Assembly (NCBI GenBank): GCA_000433455.1
Contig: HF992493.1
Coordinates: 132,438-166,037, forward strand
Length of the DNA stretch: 33,600 nt
From: Mycoplasma sp. CAG:877
GTDB taxonomy: Bacteria; Bacillota_I; Bacilli_A; RF39; UBA660
Reading direction: 5' to 3'
The notes under the pieces were generated by a model. It was not told the origin of the DNA. It saw only the letters and a program-made list of their open reading frames with translations, and did not search any database. Of this stretch, positions 6,147-17,000 are shown in pieces; the stretch's first letter is position 1, and every line of letters begins with the position of its first letter. Made by a program: the position numbers and the translations under genes.

Positions 6147-7788
6147 TACAAAAATTGATAAAGAAATTTCCATTAATAATGACCATATAAATACATTTAA
6201 ATTAGAACTTGAATCTGGTACTAAAAAAATGAAAGAGAAATTTCATAAAAGTGCTGTTAAAGAGAGAAATGAATATGTAGAAGAACAAATAAAGAAGTTT
6301 GATAAATATCAAGTAGAAGTATATAGATTGTTAAAATTACGAGTAAATAGTTTATTGCCTAGTGATAAGAGTAATCATTATGATTCTTTAAAGAAAAATA
6401 TTGAAAAAGAAAAACAAATAATAGTATTTAATAATAGTGATTATAGTATTGACTTTAAACTTGGAATATTTAAGTTAATTAGTAGTATTGATATTAATGA
6501 TGATGTTTCACTAAATACTATTAATAATACTTTTTTAAATATTATAAAAATATTTGAGGATGCATCTATTAAACTTACTATTAGTGATTTTACTTATTCT
6601 ATGTTTACTGAAAAGTATATGCATGTTTTTCTTGATAATATAGAGAAAAATAATAGATTTGAAGAAGTTATGAAGAAATGTTTTGATAGTATATACTGGG
6701 AATGTCCTGATATTATTAAACATTTAAAACTTAATTTTTGGGGTTTATTAGAGAAGTATGAAGAAAAGTTAAAGATTTATACAGATACTGTTAGTTATCA
6801 GTTATTACAAAAGACAGGGTATGATAAAAGTATTTTAATTGATAAGTACTTAAGTAATGTTAATAAGTATAATTTGGAAGTTTCTAGAGATGAATTTTAT
6901 AATTTAGAGAGTTTTTTAAGTAAGAAAAAGAATGTTCTTGATTACTTAGATGGTTCTGCTACTAGAGTTAAGAATCTTGATCAGTTTGTTATAGATGGCG
7001 AGTTTAAAGATATAGAGGATAGTTCTAAGTTTTATGATAATATGGTTGAGCTAGCTCATACTTTAAGTGTTTTAAAACTATATTATCGATATGAATTTAT
7101 TATTAAAGATATACAAGATAAATATAGTAAGAAGGATGCTAATAAGAGTGTTTTTTCTAATAAATTAAAAGAGGTTAAGACTGAAGAAGGCAAGCGTAAG
7201 AAGATATATAATGACTATTTAAAAGCTTGTGGTAAAAATTTATTTCACAAAGTTAATGAAGAGAAAATTAAAAGTAATAAGTTAGCAATTAATGAAGAAA
7301 TATTAAAACTGGATACTTTATATAATGAATTACATGATTTGGAAATAGTTGAGTTGATTAATAAAAAGGTTAATAGTACTGATAGTTTATTTGATTTATT
7401 TAGTTTGAGTTATGAGTCTTACTATTATTTAGAAAAGATGTTTAATGAACATTTTAAAGATAGTGATGATTATTCTTTTGAAGAAGAACTTAATAGGTAT
7501 TTTGATTTTATATATAGTCCTTATAATGATTTTTTAAAGAAGATTAATGGTTTTTCTATGGTGGATGTTTCTAGTGTTATTACTGATAAATATAGATTAT
7601 TAGGTATTAATGTTACAAATGATAATATTAGTGTTGACAACTTAGATAGTTTTATGGATTCTGTAAATTATGTTAAGTTTATTGATGATATTTTAAAGGG
7701 AGATTTATCATTTGATGATATTAATGTTATTGTTAAATTTAGGGAGTTTGAGCCTATAGAATTACCAGATGATGATGAAATTATTTGA
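6139..7788 (+). CDS. Large helical cytosolic protein of unknown function
   Basis: About 549 residues from the ATG at 6139; in-frame ATGs at 6121 and 6130 are alternatives and the choice is uncertain. It has no signal peptide or membrane segment and is strongly charged and rich in Lys, Asp, Ser, Leu and Tyr. Long predicted helices are punctuated by DISVDN-like turns, and the tail is acidic (PIELPDDDEII). No motif is recognised. Its composition resembles the 22679 protein, also cytosolic and adjacent to the AAA+ gene. It could be a cytoplasmic scaffold or adaptor for the surface machinery; this is inferred from position only. It is overlapped by the 43-residue gene and followed by a fresh promoter. 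Confidence 0.75.
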   Translation: MSSTKIDKEISINNDHINTFKLELESGTKKMKEKFHKSAVKERNEYVEEQIKKFDKYQVEVYRLLKLRVNSLLPSDKSNHYDSLKKNIEKEKQIIVFNNSDYSIDFKLGIFKLISSIDINDDVSLNTINNTFLNIIKIFEDASIKLTISDFTYSMFTEKYMHVFLDNIEKNNRFEEVMKKCFDSIYWECPDIIKHLKLNFWGLLEKYEEKLKIYTDTVSYQLLQKTGYDKSILIDKYLSNVNKYNLEVSRDEFYNLESFLSKKKNVLDYLDGSATRVKNLDQFVIDGEFKDIEDSSKFYDNMVELAHTLSVLKLYYRYEFIIKDIQDKYSKKDANKSVFSNKLKEVKTEEGKRKKIYNDYLKACGKNLFHKVNEEKIKSNKLAINEEILKLDTLYNELHDLEIVELINKKVNSTDSLFDLFSLSYESYYYLEKMFNEHFKDSDDYSFEEELNRYFDFIYSPYNDFLKKINGFSMVDVSSVITDKYRLLGINVTNDNISVDNLDSFMDSVNYVKFIDDILKGDLSFDDINVIVKFREFEPIELPDDDEII

Positions 7789-7806
7789 TGTAAAGTTTTT
7801 TAGGAC

Positions 7807-7835
7807 TTGGTGAATTTGATTTTTAATTATATAAT
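7807..7835 (+). promoter_or_regulatory. Promoter upstream of the 7862 gene
   Basis: TTGGTG (7807-7812), a 17-base spacer and a perfect TATAAT (7830-7835). The -35 is weak, the -10 strong. GGAGGTG at 7850-7856 then serves the start codon. Confidence 0.55.
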
Positions 7836-7861
7836 ATAGTTAAGAGTATGGAGGTGCTTTT

Positions 7862-8263
7862 ATGAGTGCTGGTAATGGTAATGATTTTAAAATTACAAAA
7901 GATAGTCAGGTTGTTAATATGGTCGATGTTAACACTATATATGGTGAAAATGGTGAATTTAGAAGTTGTGTTGATACTATTAGTAATGTTATTATTCCAG
8001 AACTTGAGAGATTAGCTGATAGTAATGTTATTCAATATGGTAATGTTGGTACTAGACCAATGTTCAATAGATTAATAGACAATCTTAATGGTTTAGTTAA
8101 AATGCTTGATAATTTTACTGATGATAGAGTTACAGATTTTACAGAATTAAAGGCTAGGGAAGAGGCTGAATTACAAAGATGCAGGGAGTATATTGCAAGA
8201 CTTAAGCGTCGAGCTAATGGTCCTACTCATACTGTAAATACTCCTATTATGGAGGTGAAATAA
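7862..8263 (+). CDS. Small helical protein of unknown function, coupled to the next gene
   Basis: 133 residues, soluble, with no signal peptide. After a polar N-terminus, residues about 35-115 form long helices (CVDTISNVIIPELERLADSN, later FTELKAREEAELQRCREYIA), ending in a basic patch (RLKRR). GGAGGTG at 7850-7856 lies five bases before the ATG. The next gene starts on the base after this stop, with its own GGAGGTG inside this gene, so the two are likely made in equal amounts and may bind each other. The family is not recognised. A size and helical content like WXG100 proteins was considered, but no WXG motif is present. Confidence 0.7.
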   Translation: MSAGNGNDFKITKDSQVVNMVDVNTIYGENGEFRSCVDTISNVIIPELERLADSNVIQYGNVGTRPMFNRLIDNLNGLVKMLDNFTDDRVTDFTELKAREEAELQRCREYIARLKRRANGPTHTVNTPIMEVK

Positions 8264-9670
8264 ATGAAAGTTAATACTTTAATGACTGATGGTGGAAATA
8301 CTGCAGAAGACACTTTATATTCTACATCGTCTGATATAACTAATTTACAGCCTCTCAGTAGTCTGGTTGAAGAATCTTGGAAAAATGGTAACACTTTTAA
8401 TTACCTTGATCCCACTAGTAGTGGAACAAGCAATAGTACTACAACCGTTGGGGCAAATAATAATAGTAATAGTAATACTTCTACCAATCCTGCTAAAACG
8501 ACTCTTTCTAGTGTTTCCTCTAATTCATATGGAGATAGTTTATATATGGATGAGAGAGCAGTTGATGAGTCTATTGAAATTATTAATGAACTTAGTCGTA
8601 AGTTTTATGAGGTTTTTTCTGATTTATTGTTAGTTGAAGATTCTCTACGAAAAAAGGGAGAAGCTTCTGGATGGTGGTCTGCTTCTTCTAACTTTGCTCC
8701 GGATCTTTTTTATAATCATAAGTTTATTACTTTAGCTGATACAAAAACTACAGAATACCCAGCTAATAAATTACTTAGTATTTATCATGGTGATGAGGGT
8801 GTTAGTAATTTCTTTAAACAGCCTTCATTTAATGGATTAATATCTTCTTTAGAAGAAATTAAGCAAGCTATTCTTAATTATTCTAATGGGGTTGATACAG
8901 ATAATGCTCTTAGTATTTTAAGGGCTTGGATTGGACCTAGTTGTAATCTTCCAGCTAAAAATTATAGTTCTTTTGGTTCTAGTGGAGGTACTGGTACTGT
9001 TAGTTCTAATGTTAATCCTGTAACTGCTCCTCCTATTTCTAGTACTGGAATTGGAAATAAGCCTAGTTCTAATATTATGGATAGTGTAGTTATTGATTTT
9101 GATAAGGATGATGGTGCTGATAATATTGAGGTAAAAGATAGTGCTACTGATGATATTACGAATGTTTCTTCTGATGAGTTAATTAAAGACTCGTCTTCGG
9201 TTGCTATTCCTGGTGTTGCTTCTATTATTGGTAGCAGTACTAGAAATGGTAGTCTTGCAGGAGCTGTAGGCGTTGGAGCGGGTATTTTAGGATTAAATGG
9301 AGATGCTCCTTTAGAAATGTTAGATACTAATACAGATGAGATAGATGGTAGTGATATGGCTGGTAGTGTTAGTGATGCAATTAGTGATTTTATTACACCA
9401 GATGTTGGAATTGCTAAGGGTAAAGTTGTAAAGTCATCTACTGGGGCTTCGGCTATTGCGGCTACACTTGCGGGAGTTGGTGCTTTGTCAGCAGGTGCTA
9501 TAGGTGGTAAAATCTATATGGATAAGAAGAAAAACGAAGATGACGACGATGATGATATGGTTAGTTATGATGATGATGACTTTTTTGATAGAGAAGAGGA
9601 GAATGAAGAGGAACCTACTGATACTTCAATTGTAGACTTTAAAAATGAAATATTAAACGATAATTTATAA
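8264..9670 (+). CDS. Ser/Asn-rich protein with C-terminal membrane segment and Asp-rich tail
   Basis: 468 residues. The N-terminus (about 1-85) is low-complexity Ser/Thr/Asn. A folded helical part (about 88-235) includes GEASGWWSASSNFAPDLFY. A Ser/Gly/Pro linker and an acidic section follow. Two Gly/Ala-rich, weakly hydrophobic stretches (about 310-340 and 393-415, the latter ATLAGVGALSAGAIGGKIYM) are probably membrane-associated. Directly after the second comes KKKNEDDDDDDMVSYDDDDF, a basic-then-acidic cytosolic tail. There is no N-terminal signal peptide, so topology is unclear. The acidic tail recalls the tails of the two peptidase-like proteins nearby. Translation is coupled to the 7862 gene, and a terminator follows. 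Confidence 0.7.
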   Translation: MKVNTLMTDGGNTAEDTLYSTSSDITNLQPLSSLVEESWKNGNTFNYLDPTSSGTSNSTTTVGANNNSNSNTSTNPAKTTLSSVSSNSYGDSLYMDERAVDESIEIINELSRKFYEVFSDLLLVEDSLRKKGEASGWWSASSNFAPDLFYNHKFITLADTKTTEYPANKLLSIYHGDEGVSNFFKQPSFNGLISSLEEIKQAILNYSNGVDTDNALSILRAWIGPSCNLPAKNYSSFGSSGGTGTVSSNVNPVTAPPISSTGIGNKPSSNIMDSVVIDFDKDDGADNIEVKDSATDDITNVSSDELIKDSSSVAIPGVASIIGSSTRNGSLAGAVGVGAGILGLNGDAPLEMLDTNTDEIDGSDMAGSVSDAISDFITPDVGIAKGKVVKSSTGASAIAATLAGVGALSAGAIGGKIYMDKKKNEDDDDDDMVSYDDDDFFDREEENEEEPTDTSIVDFKNEILNDNL

Positions 9671-9693
9671 GAGCTACTTAGGTAGCTTTTTTC
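9671..9693 (+). terminator. Rho-independent terminator
   Basis: AGCTAC (9672-9677) pairs with GTAGCT (9682-9687), with loop TTAG and a run of seven T. It closes the 7862-9670 pair. Confidence 0.8.
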
Positions 9694-9726
9694 TTTTTAT
9701 TTTATGTTTTTTTTTTAGTGAGTGTA

Positions 9727-9735
9727 TGCTATAAT
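9727..9735 (+). promoter_or_regulatory. Extended -10 promoter for the SipW-fusion and giant genes
   Basis: TGCTATAAT (9727-9735) is a perfect extended -10. The -35 position is only a T run, which an extended -10 can compensate for. It lies 34 bp before the start codon. Confidence 0.55.
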
Positions 9736-9768
9736 TAATAATGAAAGAATAGATAGAGTGGTGGTACA

Positions 9769-11022
9769 ATGACTTACTTAAAGAAGATATTTAAGTCTAT
9801 TGCTTGTTGTTTTCTAGCATTGTTAGTAAGTTTATGTTTATATACATTTATAGTTACTGATATTATGAAGAAGGATTACGTTAATGTATTTGGATATACT
9901 TATTTTGTAGTTAAGACTGGTAGTATGTCTGGAACACTTGAAGTAGACGATGTAATTATAGTTAAAATTACTAAAGATACTAAAATTAATGATATTATTA
10001 CTTATGTTAATGATAATGGGGAAATTATTACTCATAGACTTGTTAGAAAGTCAGGTAGCAAATTGATTGCTCAAGGTGATGTTAATAATGTCGAAGATAA
10101 TCCTATTACAAAGGATCAATTAATTGGAACAGTAGCTTTAGTTATTTCACCTAGTTTTGTTTTAAAGACGGTGGCTACTTTCTTAATACTTTTTATCTTT
10201 TTGGCACTAATTAATTTTGATAGTATTTTTCAAAAATATATTATGAAAGATAAAAGAGTTGTTCCTAATACTAAGGGTAGTGTACCAGAAGAGATTTTTG
10301 CAACTAGTGAACATAAAAAAGAAGAAAAATCTGGTCTTACTGTTACTATTCCTTTAGATGAGATTGCTAATATACAATTGGCTCAAGAAAAAGAAGCTGA
10401 TAGTGAAGAAGAAATTGAAATATTAGAAGTGGAAGATGTTATAGATATAGATAATAATAATATAGTTACAAAAGAGAGAAATACAGCAAGAGAGAAAGAA
10501 AGAGAATTATTAGAGCAGGTATCTAATTTACTTAGAATTAAGAATAATAGTTTGACCACTACTAGAATAAATAAGAAATGGCTAGTTAAATATCAATACG
10601 TATATAAACTTGCCCTTATATTAATGGTAGGAGATATGGTTGAGTTAGAAGAGGCAATTAATCATCCAACATTTAAAGAAATATATGACTATGATTTAGA
10701 TAGGGCTGGGTTATATGAAAATCTTCGTAATAAGATTTATGAGATGCCTATATATGTATTTTTAAGGATACTTACTTTTGCTATTTTATATAATGATGAA
10801 GAGTTTTTTGATGGTATTTATAAGATTATGAAATATAAGATACAGATAGATAAAAATGGATATTTTAGAGAAGTTAAAAAGAATGATACTTATAGTAGAA
10901 AACAACTTAAATCTTTAATTTCTTTTATGCAAAAAATATCTATTAAATTTGATAATAAAAATGTATTTGAACTTGAAAGGATTGAGAAATACGTAAAATT
11001 AAAAAGCTATGTAAATAATTGA
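9769..11022 (+). CDS. SipW-type signal peptidase fused to a cytosolic helical domain
   Basis: 417 residues. Residues 1-150 are an S26B (ER/SipW-type) signal peptidase: a TM segment at about 10-30, KTGSMSG with nucleophile Ser52, ITHRLV with general-base His89 (His replaces the bacterial Lys), the GDVNNVEDNP box at 103-111, and a second TM at about 125-150. The catalytic residues appear complete. After an acidic linker (about 195-235) comes a helical domain of about 180 residues (from about 240, RERELLEQVSNLLRIKNNS), not usual in SipW; by topology it is cytosolic. It overlaps the giant gene's upstream start codons and is likely cotranscribed with it, so it probably processes or escorts that protein. 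The C-terminal domain is unrecognised. Confidence 0.8.
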   Translation: MTYLKKIFKSIACCFLALLVSLCLYTFIVTDIMKKDYVNVFGYTYFVVKTGSMSGTLEVDDVIIVKITKDTKINDIITYVNDNGEIITHRLVRKSGSKLIAQGDVNNVEDNPITKDQLIGTVALVISPSFVLKTVATFLILFIFLALINFDSIFQKYIMKDKRVVPNTKGSVPEEIFATSEHKKEEKSGLTVTIPLDEIANIQLAQEKEADSEEEIEILEVEDVIDIDNNNIVTKERNTAREKERELLEQVSNLLRIKNNSLTTTRINKKWLVKYQYVYKLALILMVGDMVELEEAINHPTFKEIYDYDLDRAGLYENLRNKIYEMPIYVFLRILTFAILYNDEEFFDGIYKIMKYKIQIDKNGYFREVKKNDTYSRKQLKSLISFMQKISIKFDNKNVFELERIEKYVKLKSYVNN

Positions 11023-11036
11023 TGGAGGGATTTACT

Positions 11037-14000
11037 TTGGCAGAGAGTAGAATTAATAAAAACAAGTTAATTTTAAATATCTTTTTAGCTTTAATTATTT
11101 TAATAGCTTGTTTTGGTGTAATTAATTTATTTACTGCTAAAGATAGTTATAGTAATGAGTTAGAAGAGAAATGGGATGGAGTTAGTGTTGCTTCGTCTTT
11201 TTCTCATGGTAATGGAACTAAAGATAATCCTTATACTATAAATAATGGAGCAGAATTTGCATACTTTAAACAGTTAATTGAAGGAGATAATTATACTTTA
11301 TATAATGATAAATACTATAAGCTTGGTAATAATATAAATTTAGATAATCATGAATTTATTGGTATTGGATTTCAGGATAGAATATTTAAGGGATACTTTG
11401 ATGGTAATGGATATAGTATTAAGAATGCTAAAATTACTAGTGGAGTTATATATAATGGATTTAGTTATTATGGATTATTTAATAGTTTAGAGAGTGCTAG
11501 TATAGTTAATTTGAATATTGATAATATTGTTGTTAGTCCAGTTAAAGAAAGTGTTTCTTATAAAGTTGGTACTTTAGCAGGAGATGTCAATGGTAATAGT
11601 AATATTAGTAATATTAGTGTTATAAATACTAAGTTTGATTTAACTAATGTATTATCTGATAATATTACTGTTATAGGTGGTGTTGTTGGTAATATAGGTG
11701 GAGATAGTAAGTTTTATAATGTTTATGTTAATATTACCTTTGATACTACTAATATTTTAACAGTAGGTAAAGTTGCTCATACGATAGCTTGTGATAGTAA
11801 TAATATAATTACTAATATTAGTACTAATTCATTATTTATAGATAACGAATCTAATTATATTAATTCTACTGGTAAAAATACTAATCAATTTATATATAGT
11901 GATTCTAATTATGTAGATAGTTCTACTAAGGCGATGATTAGTACTAAGGATTTGTTAGGAATACTTAATAAAGGATATGACTATGAGTTTGGTTGGGAGA
12001 GTTTTGGCAATACTTTAATAATTAAGAGAGATGAGGTTGTACCTGATAATATTGGTGTTAGTGCTTTTTCTTTTTCAATTAATGAACCTATTGTTTTACA
12101 TGATTCTGGAATAGTAGGAGATACAGTTTATGTTAATGACTTAACTAGTGATTATAATAATTATATGGGACTTAATTATACTGATTTTTCTAATACTGGT
12201 ACTTTACCTACTGGAGAGAGTTTGGAACTTTACTCTGATAATAATCTAGTTAAAGTTTATACTATGTATGATGGTGTTGGTGTTGCTAATGAAGACTATG
12301 TTGGGTATATTGGGATTGATAATGATGAAAGACAAAGCAAGTTAGTTTATTATAAGTATTATCCTGTTGTTGATGGATATGTTACTTTTGAACTTATAGA
12401 TAATCCATTTGGTAATAGACCTAATGATATGGCTTTTAATGGATGGGTTACTGATTATAGAGGGGCTTTTGTTTATTTAGATAGGGATACTTATGTTAGA
12501 TATGTTAAGATTCCTGTTACTGATGTCAATCAAACTATATCTATTGAGTTTAGAGCTAGCTGGATTAATGCTACTACAGCAGAAGTTACTACTGATAGTT
12601 GGAATAATGCTTTTAATCAAATAAATAGTGCTGGTATGTTAGAACTTGAAACAAAAAGACCTATTTATGAAGATAACCCTGATATGAGAGATTATTATAT
12701 TACTGGTACTGTTAGTAGACGTCGTTATTATCCTAATGGAGCTTATAATAGTTATGGTAATGATATATCTGGTAATTATTGTAATACTTATGGTGGATGT
12801 ACTTATTATTATCATCCTACTAGTAGTGTTTATGATGAAAATCAAACATACTATGAATTAGTCAATGGTAGAATGAGTGTTTATCAAAAAAGGATAATTG
12901 GTTATGAAAATACTGATGTTCTACCAGAGGGTGCAAGTGTTGCTTCTTTATTTAGATTAGTTAATGTAGGGTATAGACAGTCTATTAATGGATATTATGA
13001 TAATACTGGTAATATTGTATCTGGTACTTGTAATACTTATGGTGGTTGTAATTATTATGAGTATATACAGTACTATGATAATAATGGTAATGAGAGTATT
13101 GTTGATGCTGATAGTACTTATTATTACTTAGTTACTAGAGATACCAATATTGTTGTTTTAAGATATAATATTTCAGCTAGTATTAATAATAATAAACCAT
13201 TTACTTTAACTAGTGTTAATAATGGGATTGATTATAGAAATAATTATAATTTTAATATTAGAAATAGTTATATTAGTGCTAAAAGTGATTTAAGAATTGA
13301 GTTTATTACTCTTACTGTTGGAAGTGCTGCTAGTAATTCTGATCCAACTAGTAATAGTAATCAATATGGTTATATTTATGGTAATTGGAATAATTTAAAG
13401 ATTGGTAGAGGATTAAGAAAGAGGGGCAACTATATATCTGCTTATAGTGTTTTAGGTGGATCTAATGGTTCTACTGGTAGTTCTGGTTCTACTGTTGATT
13501 ATCGTTTGATAGTTGAATCAGGTTATTATAATACTTTAATTGTTACTAATGGTAATGTTGGTGACTATAGTTCTGGTGGCTGGTGGGGTGAATATGGTTC
13601 ACGCATATATGTTGATGGTTTAGCTATTTATGGCAGTGATTATGATAGAGTTAATAATGATAACGGTGAATTAACTGTTTATTATTGTGCTTCTGGCAGT
13701 TGGGGTGGTGCTGTTTATGGCTTAAATGAGACTACTAGTATTGCGATACATACAAATATAAAATCTGGAGAGTTTGGTACTAGTAAGTATGATTATTCTA
13801 CTGGTGTTTATATTGGCGGTAGAGGTGGTGGAACACACTATGCAGCAAGAGAAGCTACTATTGAAGGTGGCTGGATTTATAACTTGATAGGTGGACCATT
13901 AACTGCTAGTAATAGAGAAAATCGGAATGATACTTATGTTAATATAAAAGGTGGAAGCATTGATTTAGTTATTGGTGGAGCTGGTGCTTCGGCTACTTAT

Positions 14001-17000
14001 GGTAATAGAATTATTAATTTAACTGGTGGTACTATTAATTATGCTGTTTTTGGAGGTTCTAATGGATATACTGGTAGTGATACTGGTAATTATCGTGGAA
14101 CTTTAGAGGGTAGTACATTTGTATATGTTGGTGGTAATGCTGTTGTTGGTGATGATTATTTAATAGCAGCTAATTCTAATAGATTTGGAGTTGAATCTGG
14201 TAGTGTATTTGGAATTGGTAATGGTAATAGTGATTCATCTCAGATTGGTACTGCTAATAACTCTAATATTTTGATTAATGGTAATGCTACTATTAAACGT
14301 AATGTTTACGGTGGTGGTAATTATGGTGCTGTTGGCATTAACGGAAATTCTACTACTAAAACTACTATTAAAGTACTAGGAGGTAATATAGTTGGTGCTT
14401 TATATGGTGGTGGTAATAATAATGGTTCTGGTAGTACTTCTGTTACTTCAACAATAGATATTACTGTTCTTGGTGGTGAGATTGGTAATGTATATGGTGG
14501 TTCTCGTAATAAAGGAACTGTATATGGTAATACTAATGTAAAAATTATTGCTGGAGTTATAGTTAATGATGTATATGGTGGTGGAGAAGGTGGTTATACT
14601 AGTTCTAATTCTCCTGGTACATTCGTTACACAAAATGTTAATGTTGTGATAGGTGATAATTCTAGTGAAGTAGTTCCTACTATTAATGGTAATGTATATG
14701 GTGGTAGTGCTTATGGTACTGTTAATGGAAGTAGTAATAGTACTAATGCTTCTAATTATGATACTAATGTTACTGTAAATAAAGGTACTGTTGTTCGATC
14801 TGTCTTTGGTGGTGGTAAAGGTAATAATCAATTTACACCATATGTACTTGGTGATGTTACTGTTAATATTAATGGTGGTAACATTGGTAATGTCTTTGGT
14901 GGAAATGACGCTAAAGGTAGCCCTAATGGAAATGATGTAGTTTATTTGAATGATGGTATTATTGGTAATGCTTTTGGTGGTGGTAATAATACTGGTCAGG
15001 CAACTACTAATATTTATTTACAGGGTTCTGTTGTTAATAATTTGTTTGGTGGTTCTAATAGTTCTGGTACTGTTGGTACTACTAATGTTTATGTAACTTC
15101 TGGTACTGTTGGTAATATATATGGTGGTAATAATATTGGTGGTGACACTGATACTAATAATGTTACGGTTACTGGTGGAAATATTACTGGTGATATATAT
15201 GGTGGAGGAAGTTTAGCTAACTCTATTACTTCAATAGTTACAGTTACAGGTGTTAAGGCAAATGATGTATATGGTGGTGGTGAAAAAGCTAGTGTTACTA
15301 CTACTAGTGTTGTTGCTACTTCGGCTACTTTAAATAAAGTGTTTGGAGGATCAAACTTTTCTGGAGATGTAGATAATAGTAATGTTTTAATCAATTCTGG
15401 TGTTATTGATGGAATATATGGTGGTAATAATCAAGGTGGTACTACTAAGATAACAGAAGTAACTATTAAAGATGGTACTATTAATAATGTCTTTGGTGGA
15501 GGAGATAATGCTTTATCAACTACTTCTAATGTTAATATAGATGGTGGAGTTATTACTAATGTATTTGGTGGTGGTAATGAAGCTGGTCTTACTGATTCTA
15601 ATATTAATATTAGTAATGGTATTATTACTAATGTCTTTGGGGGATCTAATAAATCTGGTAATTTGGATGAGTCTAATGTTAATGTTGGTAGTAGTAAAGC
15701 TCTTGATTTGGTTGATGTTAGTATTAGTTCTTCACCAGTTAATGCTACTTGGCAATCTTCTGATTATGATACGTATGTTGATATTACAGTTACTCTTAAG
15801 AATTTGACTAATACAGATATTTCTGATTGGGAGATTGATCTTAATATGCCGAAAGATTCTGTTCTCTATTCAAACTGGTCTAGTTCTGATTTGACCATTA
15901 CTAATGGTGTTGCAAAGGTTACTTCGGTTAATAGATATGATTCTAATAATCCTAATACTTTGAGTGCTAATGGTGGTACTTATTCATTTACTTATGCTAT
16001 TTTAACTAATACTGTTGCGACTAATTACAGTATGTCTAGTAAGGTAGTTAAGCCAAATGCTATTCCTGCTGTTTCTAATGTTGAGATTGGTTCTTTATAT
16101 GGTGGTAATAATGAAGGTGGAATTACTTCTGTTACTAATGTTTTGGTTAACTCTGGTACCATTAATTCTTTATATGGTGGTGGTAATCAAGCTGTAGTTG
16201 GTGAAGCCAATGTTACTTGTAAAACTGCTAATATTGGTGTTTTGTATGGTGGTGGTAATGCTGCTGGTGTTACTAATGATACTCATGTTGATATTGATAA
16301 TGTTGATATTACTCATAATATTTATGGTGGAGGTAATGAAGGTGTTGTCGATGGAAGTACTTATGTATTTGTAACTGATAGTAGAGTTTTAGGTAGTATG
16401 TATGCTGGTGGTAATGGTTCTACGGCTATAGTTAGAAAAAATACTAATATTACAGTTGATGGAGCTACTGTTGTTGGAAATGAGAGTACTGTTGCTCCGG
16501 CAGCTGGTTCTGTCTTTGGTGGTGGTAATGCTGCTGCTACTGGATATGAAAATGCTGGAGACTCAGTTGCAACTGTTAATATTGTAGGAGCAACTATATA
16601 TGGTAATGTATATGGTGGAGCTAATACTTCAGTTGTTTATGGTAGTACTAAAACTAATATTGGTACGGCTGCTGTTAACAATGATGGTTTAGTTGAAGGA
16701 GATATTATTATTAGGGGAACTGTCTTTGGTGGAGGAGAAGCTAATGCTGCTGGCTCTGAAGTTTATGACTGGAACTTTATCTCTGTTACTTCAGCGATTA
16801 ATATAAGTATTGATGGTACAGGTTATACAACCAATAATCATAAATTTTTAATGAATGGCTCAATATTTGGTTCTGGAAATGCTTCATCTTCATCTGGAGT
16901 TTCACAAATTACAATAAAAAATCTTGGTACTATTACAGCACCTAGTAAAAATATTTCTATTCAGAGAACTGATAAATTAACTATTGATAGTAGTTGTATT

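Noticed and set aside
7862..8263. WXG100/ESX-type secreted protein
   Set aside because: Size and helicity are suggestive, but there is no WXG turn and no ESX secretion ATPase in the window.
8367..8633. Plus-strand hydrophobic open frame inside the 8264 gene
   Set aside because: It lies in another frame of a well-supported gene with good start signals; its Leu/Ile runs come from frame-shifted Ser/Asn codons.
14448..15394. Minus-strand open frames of 100-130 codons under the giant gene
   Set aside because: They are products of the repetitive GGTGGTAAT codon pattern; their translations are runs of Ile/Thr/Ser or Pro/Val with no ribosome-binding site.
14030..16890. CRISPR-like or other DNA repeat array
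   Set aside because: The repeats keep the reading frame, vary at wobble positions, have no constant spacer length and lie inside a continuous coding region.
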